A stretch of DNA of 64,000 nt from Bacillota bacterium (GTDB lineage Bacteria; Bacillota; Sulfobacillia; Sulfobacillales; Sulfobacillaceae). Shown one piece after another: positions 1 to 9,079 of the stretch (position 1 is its first letter; every line of letters begins with the position of its first letter). The notes under the pieces are model-generated. The model was not told the origin of the DNA. It worked only from the letters and a program-made list of their open reading frames with translations, and made no database searches. A program made the translations under genes and the position numbers. Location: positions 124,001 to 188,000 of the forward strand of contig JAPNUO010000001.1 in the NCBI GenBank assembly GCA_026627065.1, read 5' to 3'.

Positions 1-633
1 CCTTCCGTGTGGTGAAATTTGAGTAACGGGTTAGTGCAATCCCAAGGTTTTCGACTGGTTTCTTGAATTGGTGTTACTGCAGAGGATCCAATACCAATAA
101 CGCCATAATCTGTGCCGTTGGAGGCGGCGATTGCAACAGTCATATCCTTGAGCTAGTTAGGTTGCTGTTGAGATGGGGAGCGATAGAAAGGGACTTCAAT
201 TGCTAAGCTGTCGACATAGCGGATATTGGAATATGCGTAGAGGATGATGCGGTAAGCCGACGTATTGTGGGCGTAGGGAGTATCATATCGCGTGCCTAGG
301 ACGGTAAATTCTGGGATTGGTAGGTCAATCTCATGTTCCGCGGCCCGTCCCCTCGGAACCGTAGATTGTTCTTGCAGGTGTGTCTTGTCGTTTCTGCATG
401 ACGACCCGGAGGCATACGTATCCGACCTTCCCGACGACTTGCCGTTCTAGGGGGGCCAGCATCCCGACCGTGACAGGAAACGCACCAAGATCACCAGTTC
501 CGCCCGCGCTCGGGTGTTCAACACCTAAGGATACGTGTGGTCCAGCCGGGTGACCGGTGAAGCGTCGGTGCACAGTTCGGGGGATAGTGCTGATCCTCCG
601 CGACTTCAGCAATCGAAAATCCTGCGCTCCCAT
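1..633 (-). pseudogene. decayed coding remnant, family unknown
   Basis: On the minus strand, one frame from about 400 down to 1 reads like real protein (for example LPIPEFTVLGTRYDTPYAHN and AYSNIRYVDSLAIEVPFYR). It is interrupted by an in-frame TAG at 153-155. A second frame covering 331-633 also has protein-like composition and meets the first near 340-370, as expected for a frameshifted gene. No start codon with a ribosome binding site is visible and the left end leaves the window. I do not recognise the family. Reading it as a dead gene rests only on codon-like composition, and it could be a chance open frame. Confidence 0.3.
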
Positions 634-809
634 TCGGTGCTATGACGACCACCGATGCCGAGACTGTGGCCCGACCGCATACCACCTCCGACTTGCTTTG
701 ACGCATAGAGCCGTCCGTCATGGTGCGAGATGACATTAATACCAAAATGTGTTACGCAACAATGGTGACATCACACGTTGAAGTCACGTTCTTTCATCGG
801 AGAGAATTC

Positions 810-1607
810 GTGAAAAGGAGCTGTTCCACGATATGGAGACCCCACGCTGTGATTTCCGTGTTACTTTTTCTTAGCATCGGGCTGGGCCTCACGGGATGCG
901 GCGACGTGTTGGCATCTCCTAGGGCGTCACCAGCAGGCATCCACTCTCGGCAGCGAGCTCGTCGTGTGTCACATAGCACCGTGTTTCTCCCCAATCACGA
1001 GATCCCGAATCCTGCCTTCCAAACCCGAAACTCTATGGAAGATTTCTTAACCCCAAAGCTGGGGTGGAAATTGATTTTTGGGGGTGCCGTCTCCGGATCC
1101 CAAGCAGCGACCTTATTCATCACGACTGATGGCAGTCACCAGTGGCACCGTCTTGATCAGATTAGTGCTGCCCTTCCGGGGGATAAGGATGGAGTCAGTT
1201 TTCTGAGTCAAAACCGCGGATGGTTAGCGGGAAGTTTTTTTCCCGGTTCTTGGCGCGTGGAGCCATACCTCTACCAAACGCAGGATGGCGGTCGGACGTG
1301 GACCCGCGTCATCTTGCCGTTTCCTGTGGACAAAACCAATGCCGAACTGAATCTGGCTCCCCCCGCCTTTTTTTCTTCCACTGCGGGGGTGCTGGTAGGC
1401 TATTATAGTTCCGTGCCGAAAACGGCGCCCGTCGGAGCGCTATGGGTCACCACCGATGGGGGACATACCTGGCACTGGGAACCTCTACGGGGTCGGCGCA
1501 TGGGCCCCCTTGCGTGGCGTCTTCCGCATCCTGCCACCTTGATCGTCACAGATCATGGTCACTCTTGGATCACACGGGATGATGGGTATGTGTGGCATCT
1601 TTCATAA
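810..1607 (+). CDS. secreted lipoprotein with BNR / sialidase-like repeats
   Basis: A 265-residue protein starting at GTG 810, preceded by GGAGAG at 799-804. The longer frame back to 720 lacks a binding site. The first 30 residues are a lipoprotein signal: KR, a hydrophobic stretch, then the lipobox LTGC with Cys30 as the lipid-modified residue. The mature part has repeated Asp-box/BNR-like motifs (TTDGSHQW, TQDGGRTW, TTDGGHTW). These are typical of beta-propeller proteins such as sialidase-like or YCF48-like folds. The precise substrate or partner cannot be told. It probably sits on the outer face of the membrane. Two related but broken genes (4129-4963 and perhaps 5022-5555) lie nearby, so this may be the surviving member of a local family. 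Confidence 0.7.
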   Translation: MKRSCSTIWRPHAVISVLLFLSIGLGLTGCGDVLASPRASPAGIHSRQRARRVSHSTVFLPNHEIPNPAFQTRNSMEDFLTPKLGWKLIFGGAVSGSQAATLFITTDGSHQWHRLDQISAALPGDKDGVSFLSQNRGWLAGSFFPGSWRVEPYLYQTQDGGRTWTRVILPFPVDKTNAELNLAPPAFFSSTAGVLVGYYSSVPKTAPVGALWVTTDGGHTWHWEPLRGRRMGPLAWRLPHPATLIVTDHGHSWITRDDGYVWHLS

Positions 1608-1617
1608 AGGAAGCGTT

Positions 1618-1647
1618 GTGACCTGCCTGTAGTACAAGGCAGGTCAC
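1618..1647. terminator. perfect inverted repeat behind the lipoprotein gene
   Basis: Arms 1618-1628 (GTGACCTGCCT) and 1637-1647 are exactly complementary (11 bp) with an 8-base loop, starting 10 bases after the stop codon. There is no run of T afterwards, so it is a stable hairpin but not a classic Rho-independent terminator. It also lies at the far end of the IS remnant on the other strand, so it could mark an element end. Confidence 0.45.
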
Positions 1648-1649
1648 TT

Positions 1650-2510
1650 GTCAACCATGAGGCTTGAACAGATTGTTAGAACACGCTTTTCGCACTCAAA
1701 TCCTGGTATCATCGGAGTTTTTTCGGCGGACAATGACGGCGGATCCGCACGGATCGGCGGCTCGGTGAAGACGGTGGCCGACATCTTGAGGGCCTCCAGA
1801 ATGGCCTGGAGGGTCGGATGATCAATGGCCGGCCAGGCGATGACCCAGGCCCCCGTGGTGACATCGCGGCGCTCTGCACACCCTGCCAAAGACGACGGAG
1901 TTCGTGGATCGTGGACCAGGTCAGCACCCGGCGCGCCGGCGAGGGAATGGGAATCCCCGCGCGTCGCCAGCGCCGCTCCGCGAGGCGGTCTAAGAGGCAG
2001 GTCCCCAACAACACATAGCCCAGCGCTTCCAGGCGTTCCGGCTTTTTCACAAAGATCGCGTCGATAAAGAGCGAATCCTTCAAGAAGTGATAAGGGCGTT
2101 CCCCATGGACTTGGCCCTTGTACTCCGCCAAGAGTTCCGCCGCACCGGTCACCGTCGTGATGAGCACAAACCCTTTCCATGGGGCGAGGGCCCGCTGGCG
2201 CCGTGCCTCGTCCATGGCGTCGACTGTGGGCATGACGTGCCCCGGGGTGACGGGGTCGACGGCCGCCCCCGCCGCGTTTGACGCGTGCGGCTCACCACTG
2301 TGCCCGACACGCGATGCCACCCGGCGGCCGCCGTGGCGGACCCACGGTCGCAGGCAGCCTGGGCATCAGCGGCACACGCAAACGTCTCGGCGGCTAACGT
2401 GCGCGCGGTCCGGTCTAAGGCGGCGTGCTCCGCCGCGATGGCCCGATCGACCGCCCGCTGGGCACGGGGATCGCTGGCGCTCGAACGGCGATTCGCTATC
2501 CCGACGCCCT
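1650..2510 (-). pseudogene. IS1634/IS4-like transposase remnant, C-terminal part
   Basis: Minus-strand frames carry the C-terminal part of a DDE transposase of the IS1634 type: KGQVHGERPYHFLKDSLFID corresponds to the usual block after the catalytic core (E in a Y-x-FLKD context), followed by PERLEALGYVLLGTCLLDRL. Around 1850 the reading frame shifts, and the continuation (GAWVIAWPAIDHPTLQAILE) lies in another frame. Upstream, from 2320 to about 2510, the coding signal continues without a start codon. The N-terminal half with the first catalytic Asp residues is missing. The element is therefore dead. Family assignment is by motif memory only and could be a neighbouring IS4-type group. Confidence 0.55.
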
Positions 2511-2551
2511 TTTCCTTATTCCGTCTATTGTTAATACAAAATTGGAAAAAT

Positions 2552-2678
2552 TTAGCGAGAAATACGTGTGTGAAAGACGTGTTCCAGTGTCTCCGGCGGG
2601 TCAGTAAGTGCCATGCCTTGCTGTGGAAGTGTCTGGAATATCTCCAGGAGGGGGTGGGGTTCCTGCGCTACCCTGGCG
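2552..2678 (-). other. probable frameshifted C-terminal tail of the next gene
   Basis: In a frame shifted by one base from the 2679-3743 gene, the minus strand reads EDALDARVAQEPHPLLEIFQ and continues to a TAA at 2552-2554. The composition is protein-like and it begins exactly where the upstream gene stops, around CTAATACGAGGACG. A single indel near 2690 would join the two into a protein about 42 residues longer. This could be a true mutation or a sequencing error. Confidence 0.4.
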
Positions 2679-3743
2679 TCAAGAGCGTCCTCGTATTAGT
2701 AGTTGCGACGTTGGTAGTAGTGCAGGATGGTTTGGGATAACGCGTAATGTCTCGCGGAGATTCTTGGCGTCATCTTGATCGGGGATCGTCATCGGAGGCC
2801 AAAAACTTTTGGCCAGGGCTCCAGCGATAAGCGCGTTGTGAAGGGAATCGAATCGTGCGCGGAGGAGGATGTCCATGATGCGATTCCAGTTGCCGTCTCC
2901 CCAGTGGAGGGCTGCCGTGATAATGCTAGCGTTTGGGGCCGCGTGAGTGGCGGGGTAATAGTGAGCTTGCATGGCAAGCTGTATGAGCCAGTCGTGGTAA
3001 GAGGTTCCTTGGTGATAGGCCCTAAGGGCACTGTGGATGAAAGCCTTCACTTGACTTGTAGCCGGTAAACTGTCGGCGGCGAGTTCTAGGCTGCGGAGGC
3101 CATAGTTCCAAGGGAGTCCTGTGATGATGTGAGTGATCCATCGGGCGGTGGCTCGTGCTTCTCCGGTCGCCCAGGGGGCCCAACGGTGGTTTTCTCGGTG
3201 AGCGCGTTCGAACCACCCGGGCCACAATAATCCGTTGAGAAGCGCGATGGAAAAGATCCGGGTCGACTCGGTGTGGGCAAGATCCGGGGAGGGGGATGAT
3301 CCCCCGTGGAGAGGTCTTAAGGCCGAAGCATCATCGATTAGTTGGGTAAGGGTGTGACCCCCGAGCCTATTCAGTATGTGTGGCCATGGCGTGATGGCAG
3401 AGATTAAGGGGACAGGTGAATCCGCAAAGGCGGTCCATCCCCAAGCGCGAAGAACTGTTCGTGCGCCAGCTTCTGCACCCTCCAGGATGTTTTCTATGAG
3501 GCTAGGATATTGGGGGAGATGCACCCGCTGATCCATTAAGTGTTGAATTTGATCATCGCGGGCAGGTTCGTAAAATGACCAATTGGCCCGCCGGGGAAGC
3601 TGGCTCAGTTGGTGCCTTAACCATTCGGGCGTCGCTTGGTTCAAGATCTCGGCGGTGAGCCATCCTGCGCGTTTTCCGGCGGCGAGGTCATACCCGTTGG
3701 CCCAAAAAGATTGAAGGAGTCCTCGCCATTCGTCTTGTCTCAT
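2679..3743 (-). CDS. hypothetical protein, possibly a distant ADP-ribosylglycohydrolase-like fold
   Basis: A 354-residue protein. The start is ATG at 3743 because GGAGAG (3752-3757) lies 8 bases upstream; a GTG at 3758 is the alternative and would contain that site. The sequence is rich in Trp, Ala, Leu and His and has no signal peptide or membrane segment. The C-terminal quarter (AALHWGDGNWNRIMDILLRA, then NALIAGALAKSFW and a following IP) resembles the end of ADP-ribosylglycohydrolases (al...gdfe.al..av..G.DTD.iaai.Gal.Ga..G...iP), but the metal-binding Asp residues are not conserved. I therefore do not assign an enzyme function. The stop at 2679 may result from a frameshift, since a protein-like tail follows in the next frame. 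Confidence 0.6.
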   Translation of the reverse strand: MRQDEWRGLLQSFWANGYDLAAGKRAGWLTAEILNQATPEWLRHQLSQLPRRANWSFYEPARDDQIQHLMDQRVHLPQYPSLIENILEGAEAGARTVLRAWGWTAFADSPVPLISAITPWPHILNRLGGHTLTQLIDDASALRPLHGGSSPSPDLAHTESTRIFSIALLNGLLWPGWFERAHRENHRWAPWATGEARATARWITHIITGLPWNYGLRSLELAADSLPATSQVKAFIHSALRAYHQGTSYHDWLIQLAMQAHYYPATHAAPNASIITAALHWGDGNWNRIMDILLRARFDSLHNALIAGALAKSFWPPMTIPDQDDAKNLRETLRVIPNHPALLPTSQLLIRGRS

Positions 3744-3902
3744 GGTTCGTCTCTCCACGAAAATTGGTGATAGTCAAATGTATTCATACGCTTATGCAAC
3801 GAAGGTGCCCAACATATGGGTCACAGAGGTTGCTGTCGGCATCTACTTGTTAGTGCCTCTGAAGTTAATGTGTTTTGTTTTTGTTTTATTTATGTTAAGG
3901 TT

Positions 3903-4128
3903 TTAGCCCCGACCCGACAAATGGCTGCTCCGGATGTGGTCCAGGGCATGCACCCAGTCATACAGAGTATTTTCCGGCACGTCCAATTCCCGCGCGACGG
4001 AGGCCACGCTGCGGTAACCTTCGCGGACTAAACGGACTGCTTGCTCCTTAAACGCCACATCATACCGTCGACCCATCGCTTGTCACCTCATTCCTGATTC
4101 TCTCACATCCCCGGATTTGGGACGCTCA
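3903..4128 (-). mobile_element. IS3-family end with OrfA N-terminal fragment
   Basis: A 57-codon frame from ATG 4076 to TAA 3903 encodes MGRRYDVAFKEQAVRLVREG followed by YRSVASVARELDVPENTLYD. This is the helix-turn-helix of an IS3-type OrfA (HTH_Tnp_1). An AGGTGA ribosome binding site precedes it. It ends after about 57 residues, and no leucine zipper or OrfB integrase follows, so only the left end survives. The outer limit is put at 4128, where the minus strand reads TGAGCGTCCC, like IS3-family tips that begin TGA. The upstream lipoprotein-like gene loses its reading sense exactly here, so the element appears to have inserted into it. Confidence 0.65.
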
Positions 4129-4963
4129 TTAAATAGACTAACATGCACCCAGAGCTGCGCGGACGACCAGATCCATCCCCGGCGCGCCGTCAGCCAATCC
4201 ATGCCGACCATGGGGGCCGGTAAGGCATGGGTCATCTGATGCACGATGCGGCCCGAGGCGGCGATCGTCAGCGATGTGAGGCGAGGAGTCTTGCCGGCAG
4301 TAGTCCACGCGACAGCTTCGCCGATGCCGGGCTGCGTCGCCACCGCGGTGACGTCCGCCGGGGCGGACCACTGCGTCGCCCACCCGGTGGTCCCGGCTTG
4401 CCACCAAAACCGTCCCGCCGCCCACAGGCCCCGCGTCGAAAATCCGGCATGCGGAAACACCGCGGTGAGAGGGGAGCCGGAGGGGGTCCCGGGAGGCCAC
4501 GCGAGACACCACGTCTGCCATCGCTGACCTTCGTCGGTCGTTTGCCACCAATCGCCTGAGCAGCCGAGGAGCTCGTGCCAAAAAGCCAGAGGTGACGCGC
4601 GCTGTCCGCAACGAGTTGTTGCTATTCGACGGTCGGCGTGCGCCATTGGCGCCAGGTGCGGCCCCCGTTGGTCGACAACATCAGAAGCCCGCCGGGTTGA
4701 AGGGGTTGCACCCAGGCCCACCCGACGGTGGCGGTGGGCCACACCACCTGGCTCCACCCGTTCGGTTCGTCCGTCGCCGCCAGCAGGCGGGGAGCGGGGA
4801 GGCTCAGGGTGTGTCGCGGTAGGGGGACGCGGACCGTCCGGAATGAACGGGACGATTGCGTCGATTTCGCCACCGCCAGCGGGCAAGGAAAACCTCCCAC
4901 GAACAGAGCGAGGCCAACAAGACTCGCTAAGGCACCGAGGTCTCTTCGCGTTATCCGCGTCAC
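4129..4963 (-). pseudogene. secreted BNR-repeat protein, frameshifted and cut by an IS
   Basis: The first part starts at GTG 4963 (GAGGAAG upstream) and reads MTRITRRDLGALASLVGLAL, a Tat-like or Sec signal (RR followed by a hydrophobic stretch ending GFPCPLA). It is followed by a BNR-like box LSTNGGRTWRQW. A stop is met at 4622, but the coding sense resumes one frame over (CSGDWWQTTDEGQRWQTW, again a BNR-like box) and runs to about 4129. There it fuses to the tip of the IS3-like remnant. So one indel near 4620 and one insertion inactivated the gene. It resembles the intact lipoprotein at 810-1607 in motif type, though I cannot measure identity. Confidence 0.6.
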
Positions 4964-5005
4964 ACCTTCTTCCTCTTCAATGTGGTCAATTCTGCTCCTG
5001 TGGCT

Positions 5006-5017
5006 GCCATATATGGC
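5006..5017. promoter_or_regulatory. 12-bp perfect palindrome between two broken genes
   Basis: GCCATATATGGC lies in the 58-base gap between the 5022-5555 remnant and the start of the 4963 gene. It is perfectly self-complementary and could be an operator, but it stands alone and no regulator lies near. Confidence 0.2.
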
Positions 5018-5021
5018 GTGA

Positions 5022-5555
5022 TCATTTCGCGACCCTCATCGCATCCGGTCGCACGGAGTCGGCTAAGTAGATCGCCGTGGCCCAAGCATCCTCAGCGGTC
5101 TGATAGGTCCAGAGTGTGAAGGATGTCTTGAGACCGGGCCACCAAATGAGTGTGGTTCCCGGTTGCGGCCTACCGATCGGTGTGACCTGGTACCCCAACT
5201 GATCAACCAGCAGGCTGGGCCCCGCGGTGACCGGAAGGGGCCATCGCTGCAAATCCCGGGCCACGGTGCGAGCCGCCGCCAAGGGAACCGGCACGTGGCC
5301 AAAGACGCCGTCATACCGGATCACCACAATCCGCCACGATCCCTGTGGCCAAGTGACTGCGCGCCAACCGCCAGCCCCGCCCCCGCCGCCCGCGGCCCCA
5401 TACACGGTGCCACGTGTCCCGGGACCGAGCGCCACCGTTCCCTGCCGTGCTCCCGATAAAAGAGTCCGCCATGCGTCGGTGATGCCGTGGCACATGCCGT
5501 GGGTGGGCGATCCGGGAACCAAGGATGTGATACGGTCGGATCTCACGCTTTTTGC
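5022..5555 (-). pseudogene. fragment of an exported or surface protein, unknown family
   Basis: An open frame of up to 178 codons on the minus strand, bounded upstream by TAG at 5556-5558. The only start candidate is GTG 5546, without a ribosome binding site. It contains a Gly-rich stretch (residues about 50-60) and a plausible beta-rich segment (TTLIWWPGLKTSFTLWTYQT). It ends 58 bases before the broken BNR gene and would be cotranscribed with it. The missing N-terminus and the lack of a start signal suggest a 3' remnant whose 5' end was replaced by the degenerate stretch at 5560-6260. I do not recognise the family. Confidence 0.4.
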
Positions 5556-5559
5556 CTAC

Positions 5560-6331
5560 CGCAGTTTCACGATCGCTGTCGCGGGCGCCGTGGGCTCGGC
5601 CATAGCGTCTCCGCTCCACGGTTAGGGGGTCGCCTGAGCCCATTCGAGTTTTGCCGTGCTGGTCCCTGTGGTGGTCCACCAAGCGTTGCTGGGCGCTGTA
5701 GGTGGCAAGGAGACATGCGTGCGTCCAGCAGTTGAGGCGGCGCGGGATCCCTGGAGCCTCCTCGTGGCCAGTGGTGAGCGCCGGGTGGGTGAAGACCGGA
5801 TGCTTGAGCTCCACCTGCTACCGGGGGTGCTGTAGGGACGCGGCCGATTCTTCCTAGGTCAACGGCCGGGGAGGATCGGCCATCGTGACTCGTTGGCGCA
5901 TGGCTTCGAAGGGCCGCAGGGCCAAGTTGTGCCGCAGTTCTCAGCGGTCGACGAGCATCAGTGCAAACGGGGCCATCATGTCCCAGGCGAAATTCAAGGG
6001 CCGCCGCAGGATGTTAAGGAGGTATCGCGGGTGACTTCCCGTATAACGACAAAGTTCCGCTCCGAAGAGATGCTGACCGTGCCGTAGGTCGATATCCTGC
6101 GCGAAGCGGAGGACGGGCTCTAGCGCATCGGATTGCCGGCGTTGCCGCAGATGATGGTACCGTGGAATCGTGAGGGGCCCACAGGGCGACAAGATGCGGC
6201 CGGCAAGCGGTGGGCACGGAATGGAAATCGGTAGCATTTCGCGGCGCCGTATGATGGGCTAACATAGCACTATACTCTACTGCTCAACCGGAATTTCTGA
6301 TGGGTCTCAGCCCGATGCCTATATCCTCACC
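5560..6331. other. degenerate stretch, probably old mobile DNA
   Basis: No intact gene. Minus-strand frames show broken protein-like pieces (for example PRYHHLRQRRQSDALEPVLR and RRPLNFAWDMMAPFALMLVD) separated by stops and frame changes between about 5560 and 6240. This is compatible with a decayed transposase, but no catalytic motif can be identified. A TATACT hexamer at 6271-6276 could be a -10 box for the gene at 6332. Confidence 0.3.
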
Positions 6332-6667
6332 GTGAATCCTGACGATCCTTCAGAATACATCCAACGAACCGTGTACGCGCTGGAAGGGGTGGGCGAAGGA
6401 ACGGTGTTGGACTTAACCATTTTTCCGTTTATCAAGCGATGGAGCCGAGTAGGGGGGAGGTTGGCGCGTGTCGCCCACGCCCAGATCGACGCCATTATCG
6501 AATCGCTGCACCGGACATTCGGACTCGCCGTTTACGATTGTACCCGCGCGGGCTACCTTAGATGCCTTGTTGATGATATTCTGGAATACTTTTCACACGA
6601 ACCCACGATTAAATCGTCCTTCGCCTTCGCTGGCCTCGTTTGGCCTTATTCGTCTCGGGGAACCTAA
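6332..6667 (+). CDS. hypothetical protein, possibly 5'-truncated
   Basis: A 111-residue frame from GTG 6332. The coding sense continues upstream in frame (SDGSQPDAYILTVNP) as far as a TAA at 6260-6262 without any usable start codon, so the true N-terminus may be lost. No signal peptide or membrane segment is evident. The text ALEGVGEGTVLDLTIFPFIK looks structured but I do not recognise it. The last 20 or so residues read less like protein. The gene ends 44 bases before the broken MFS gene. It has no clear ribosome binding site, so it may be non-functional. Confidence 0.35.
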   Translation: MNPDDPSEYIQRTVYALEGVGEGTVLDLTIFPFIKRWSRVGGRLARVAHAQIDAIIESLHRTFGLAVYDCTRAGYLRCLVDDILEYFSHEPTIKSSFAFAGLVWPYSSRGT

Positions 6668-6711
6668 AGATCTGCGGAAGGGGAGAATGAAAAATAGGAG
6701 CATATGGACGG

Positions 6712-7970
6712 TTGTTTCGAAATCGGGCGTTTCTAGTGTTTTTTGCGGGCCGCATGGTGTCGGCCATCGGGGATGCGGTGTTCCGGTTGGCCGTGATGTG
6801 GACCGTTTTGTTGAGAACCGCCTCGCCTCTGGCCGCGGCGTTCGTTCCCTGATGCCCCAGGTAGTGACCGCCCTAGTGACGGTTCCTCTGGCAACTCTGG
6901 CGGATCGCCTGCCCCGCAAATGGACCCTGATGGGAGTTGATGGGCTGAGAGGAATCATCACATTTGTAATGGCTGGACTGCTGTCGTGGCATTGCGCTTC
7001 TATCTGGGATGTATACGGAGCCAACCTGCTGTTGAGCATCGGCGGAGAGTTGTTTACGCCCGCGATGGTGGGAGTCCTGCCTAATCTGTTGGAGGACGCG
7101 GACCGCGATCTGGCCCCAGCCAATGCACTGATGAACATGATGGGCAATGGCGTGGGTTTTGCTGCGTATGCGGTCGGCGGCATCGTCATGGCGATTTTGG
7201 GAACAAACATTGCGTTATTCGTGGATGGGGTATCGTTCTTTGGGTCGGCGGTCAGCTTTCTCTTCGTCCCCATGCCTCGGAGTCGCGCCGATGCCGGACC
7301 GGGGTTGGCTCGCTTTTGGCATGACATGGGGGCGGGATTTCGCTTTATTAGGGAGCGTCGGGGATTGCGCTCGCTCGTGACTTTTGCGGCCCTGGCCAAT
7401 TTGGTGGGAGGTCCCACCGCCGTGCTGACCGCCGTTTACGCCCACAGCGTGCTACATGGCTCGACGCGCATCTATGGTTGGATGGAAGCTGGCATGCTAA
7501 GTGGATCGATATTAGGAAGTTTCGTGGCAGGTCGCTTTGCGACGCGCTTGTTCTTGTGGCAATGGGTCGTCGTGGCGCTGACCGGCAGCGGGGGGGCCCT
7601 TCTTGCTCTACCGCTGGTGGTCAATCGGTATGCCGCGGTCGCCTTTGTGATGATGTTTACGGCTGTGATTGCTGCGCTAAACATTCCGTTTTTGAGCGCC
7701 TTTGAACAACTAGCACCGGATGACATTCGCGGACGCGTGATGCAAACTCTCGTCTTGCTGCTGGGGGGAATAACCGGACCAATCGGACTACTGGTGGGGA
7801 GCGCCCTGATCACCTACTATCGTCTGCCGCCGGTACTCTTGGGCGAAGGGTCTCTTTTGGTCATGCTAGCGCTGATAGGGGCGCGCCTCCCCGTGTTCCG
7901 CCACGATCCCGACCTCGCCAGAAACTTCCGTACGCTGGAAAAGAATGATGTGGGGGGAGAGTTGTCATGA
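6712..7970 (+). pseudogene. MFS transporter (EntS/macrolide-efflux type) with a frameshift
   Basis: The main frame from 6852 encodes about 370 residues of an MFS_3-type drug or siderophore exporter, with a motif A-like loop LADRLPRKWTL and about ten membrane segments. Its N-terminus is in another frame. Between 6712 and 6849 the +1 frame reads FRNRAFLVFFAGRMVSAIGD and then FRLAVMWTVLL, exactly the first helix expected for this family. That frame meets TGA at 6850. The frame-0 reading of the same stretch (from ATG 6687) is Cys/Gly/Arg-rich and not membrane-like. One indel at about 6840-6851 therefore separates helix 1 from the rest. AGGAG at 6696-6700 precedes a TTG at 6712, the probable original start. 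The downstream gene overlaps its stop by 4 bases. Confidence 0.65.
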
Positions 7971-8185
7971 ACCTAGCCGAATTCCGATCGATGGGACACC
8001 TGCTCGTGGCCGGATGCGGAGCCATCGAGGTCGCCAATCTCGGTGCTTACTTGACCCGTCTCCGGCAGTCTGTCTGTACTGAGATCCATGTCATCTTGAC
8101 TCGGCAGGCCCAGGCTATGGCAAGTGCCCGGACCATCATGGCCGTTACAGGACACCCGGTCTTTGAGCCACGGCCACTCCGCTAA
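7967..8185 (+). pseudogene. flavoprotein (PPC decarboxylase-like) N-terminal fragment
   Basis: A 72-residue frame whose ATG overlaps the stop of the MFS gene (ATGA). It matches the start of the Flavoprotein family (phosphopantothenoylcysteine decarboxylase / UbiX / epidermin EpiD type): GHLLVAGCGAIEVANLGAYL for the first beta-alpha unit, then EIHVILTRQAQAM for the second strand and the conserved T-x-x-A. Full-length members have about 170-200 residues. The rest, including the catalytic His/Cys region, is missing, and the next 300 bases are non-coding debris followed by IS110 sequence. The fragment thus ends at an apparent recombination junction. The overlap suggests it once worked with the MFS protein. 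Confidence 0.5.
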
Positions 8186-8487
8186 TCACCGCGTCGTGTA
8201 CCGCCGATTTGCGTTGGTTAATTGTCGATGGAGACGCCGATGGCCTTTCGGGGCACCTACGGGCATGAAAGAGGAGGCGGTCTGCGCCATGCTGACGACG
8301 ACCTCCGACCGAGATCGGTGTCCCTCTAATGCTGCGAGATCGCGATGGAGACGGCTTCCGGCGTCGTCGAGCACCCCCGATTGTTGCCCCCGGCGTTGGC
8401 GTCCACCGACGATCGGGGAGCACGCAGAGGAGAGTTCTCTGTTGCTCCGAGGCTGTCGGAGGATTCTCTGGACTTGTGGTGAGTTGC
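8186..8487. other. degenerate spacer before the IS110 remnant
   Basis: No gene recognised. A minus-strand frame (8186-8374) is open but has no start signal and no known motif. Confidence 0.3.
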
Positions 8488-9011
8488 ATGGATTTAGAGG
8501 GAGTCGTGGCGGATAGCACCGGGTTAGACATCCACAACAAGAGCATGGAGGCCAGCGTCCTGACGCCAGCGGTGACAGAGACCCATACTTTTGGTTCCCT
8601 CACGCCCGGATCTGCTGGCATGCGCGGATGGGCTGCAGGCGTGCCAGGTCACGCATGTGGTCATGGAAGCGATGGGGGTCCATGGAAGCCTTCCGTTGCG
8701 GCCGTGATGGTCGTGAATCCGCAGCACATCAAAGGCATGCCTGAACGAAAGAGCGACGTGCAAGATTCGCAGTGGATTGCCGGGTGCTTCGAATTGGGGC
8801 CTTGAAGGTGAGCGATATCCCCTCGCGTCCGCAATGCGAGTTGCGGGCGTTGGTGCGCTACCGGCCGAGCCTCCAGCCAGCCCGCGCCACGGAAGCTCAC
8901 CGGATTCAGAAGGTCTTGGAGGGCGCCGACGTGAAACGGAACGTCCTCGGGGTCACCGGTCAACGCATCCCGACCGCCCTGGCGGACGGCGTAACCGGTC
9001 CCGTGGCGTGA
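8488..9011 (+). pseudogene. IS110-family transposase, N-terminal part, frameshifted
   Basis: From ATG 8488 the frame shows the IS110 RuvC-like (DEDD) N-terminal domain: STGLDIHNKSMEASVLTP (catalytic D in GLDxHxKS) and further on VNPQHIKGMPERKSDVQDSQ, the hallmark N-P-x-x-x-x-x-x-R-x-x-K-x-D block. Near 8800 the frame shifts and the continuation (RPQCELRALVRYRPSL, then ATEAHRIQKVLEGADVK) lies in another frame to 9011. The Tnp20 C-terminal domain with its catalytic Ser is missing. This is a dead fragment. IS110 elements carry a bridge RNA near their ends, but with both ends eroded I see no identifiable one. Confidence 0.75.
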
Positions 9012-9079
9012 GAGGACGGTAAATGGGAGCCAGCACATCTAAAGCGTCTATAGCAATAATCGCGTAGGGAATCCGCGCT

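Noticed and set aside
6593..7417. 274-residue minus-strand open frame inside the MFS pseudogene
   Set aside because: It is antisense to clearly membrane-type coding sequence and its translation is Arg/Pro/Thr-rich, the usual shadow of a GC-rich gene.
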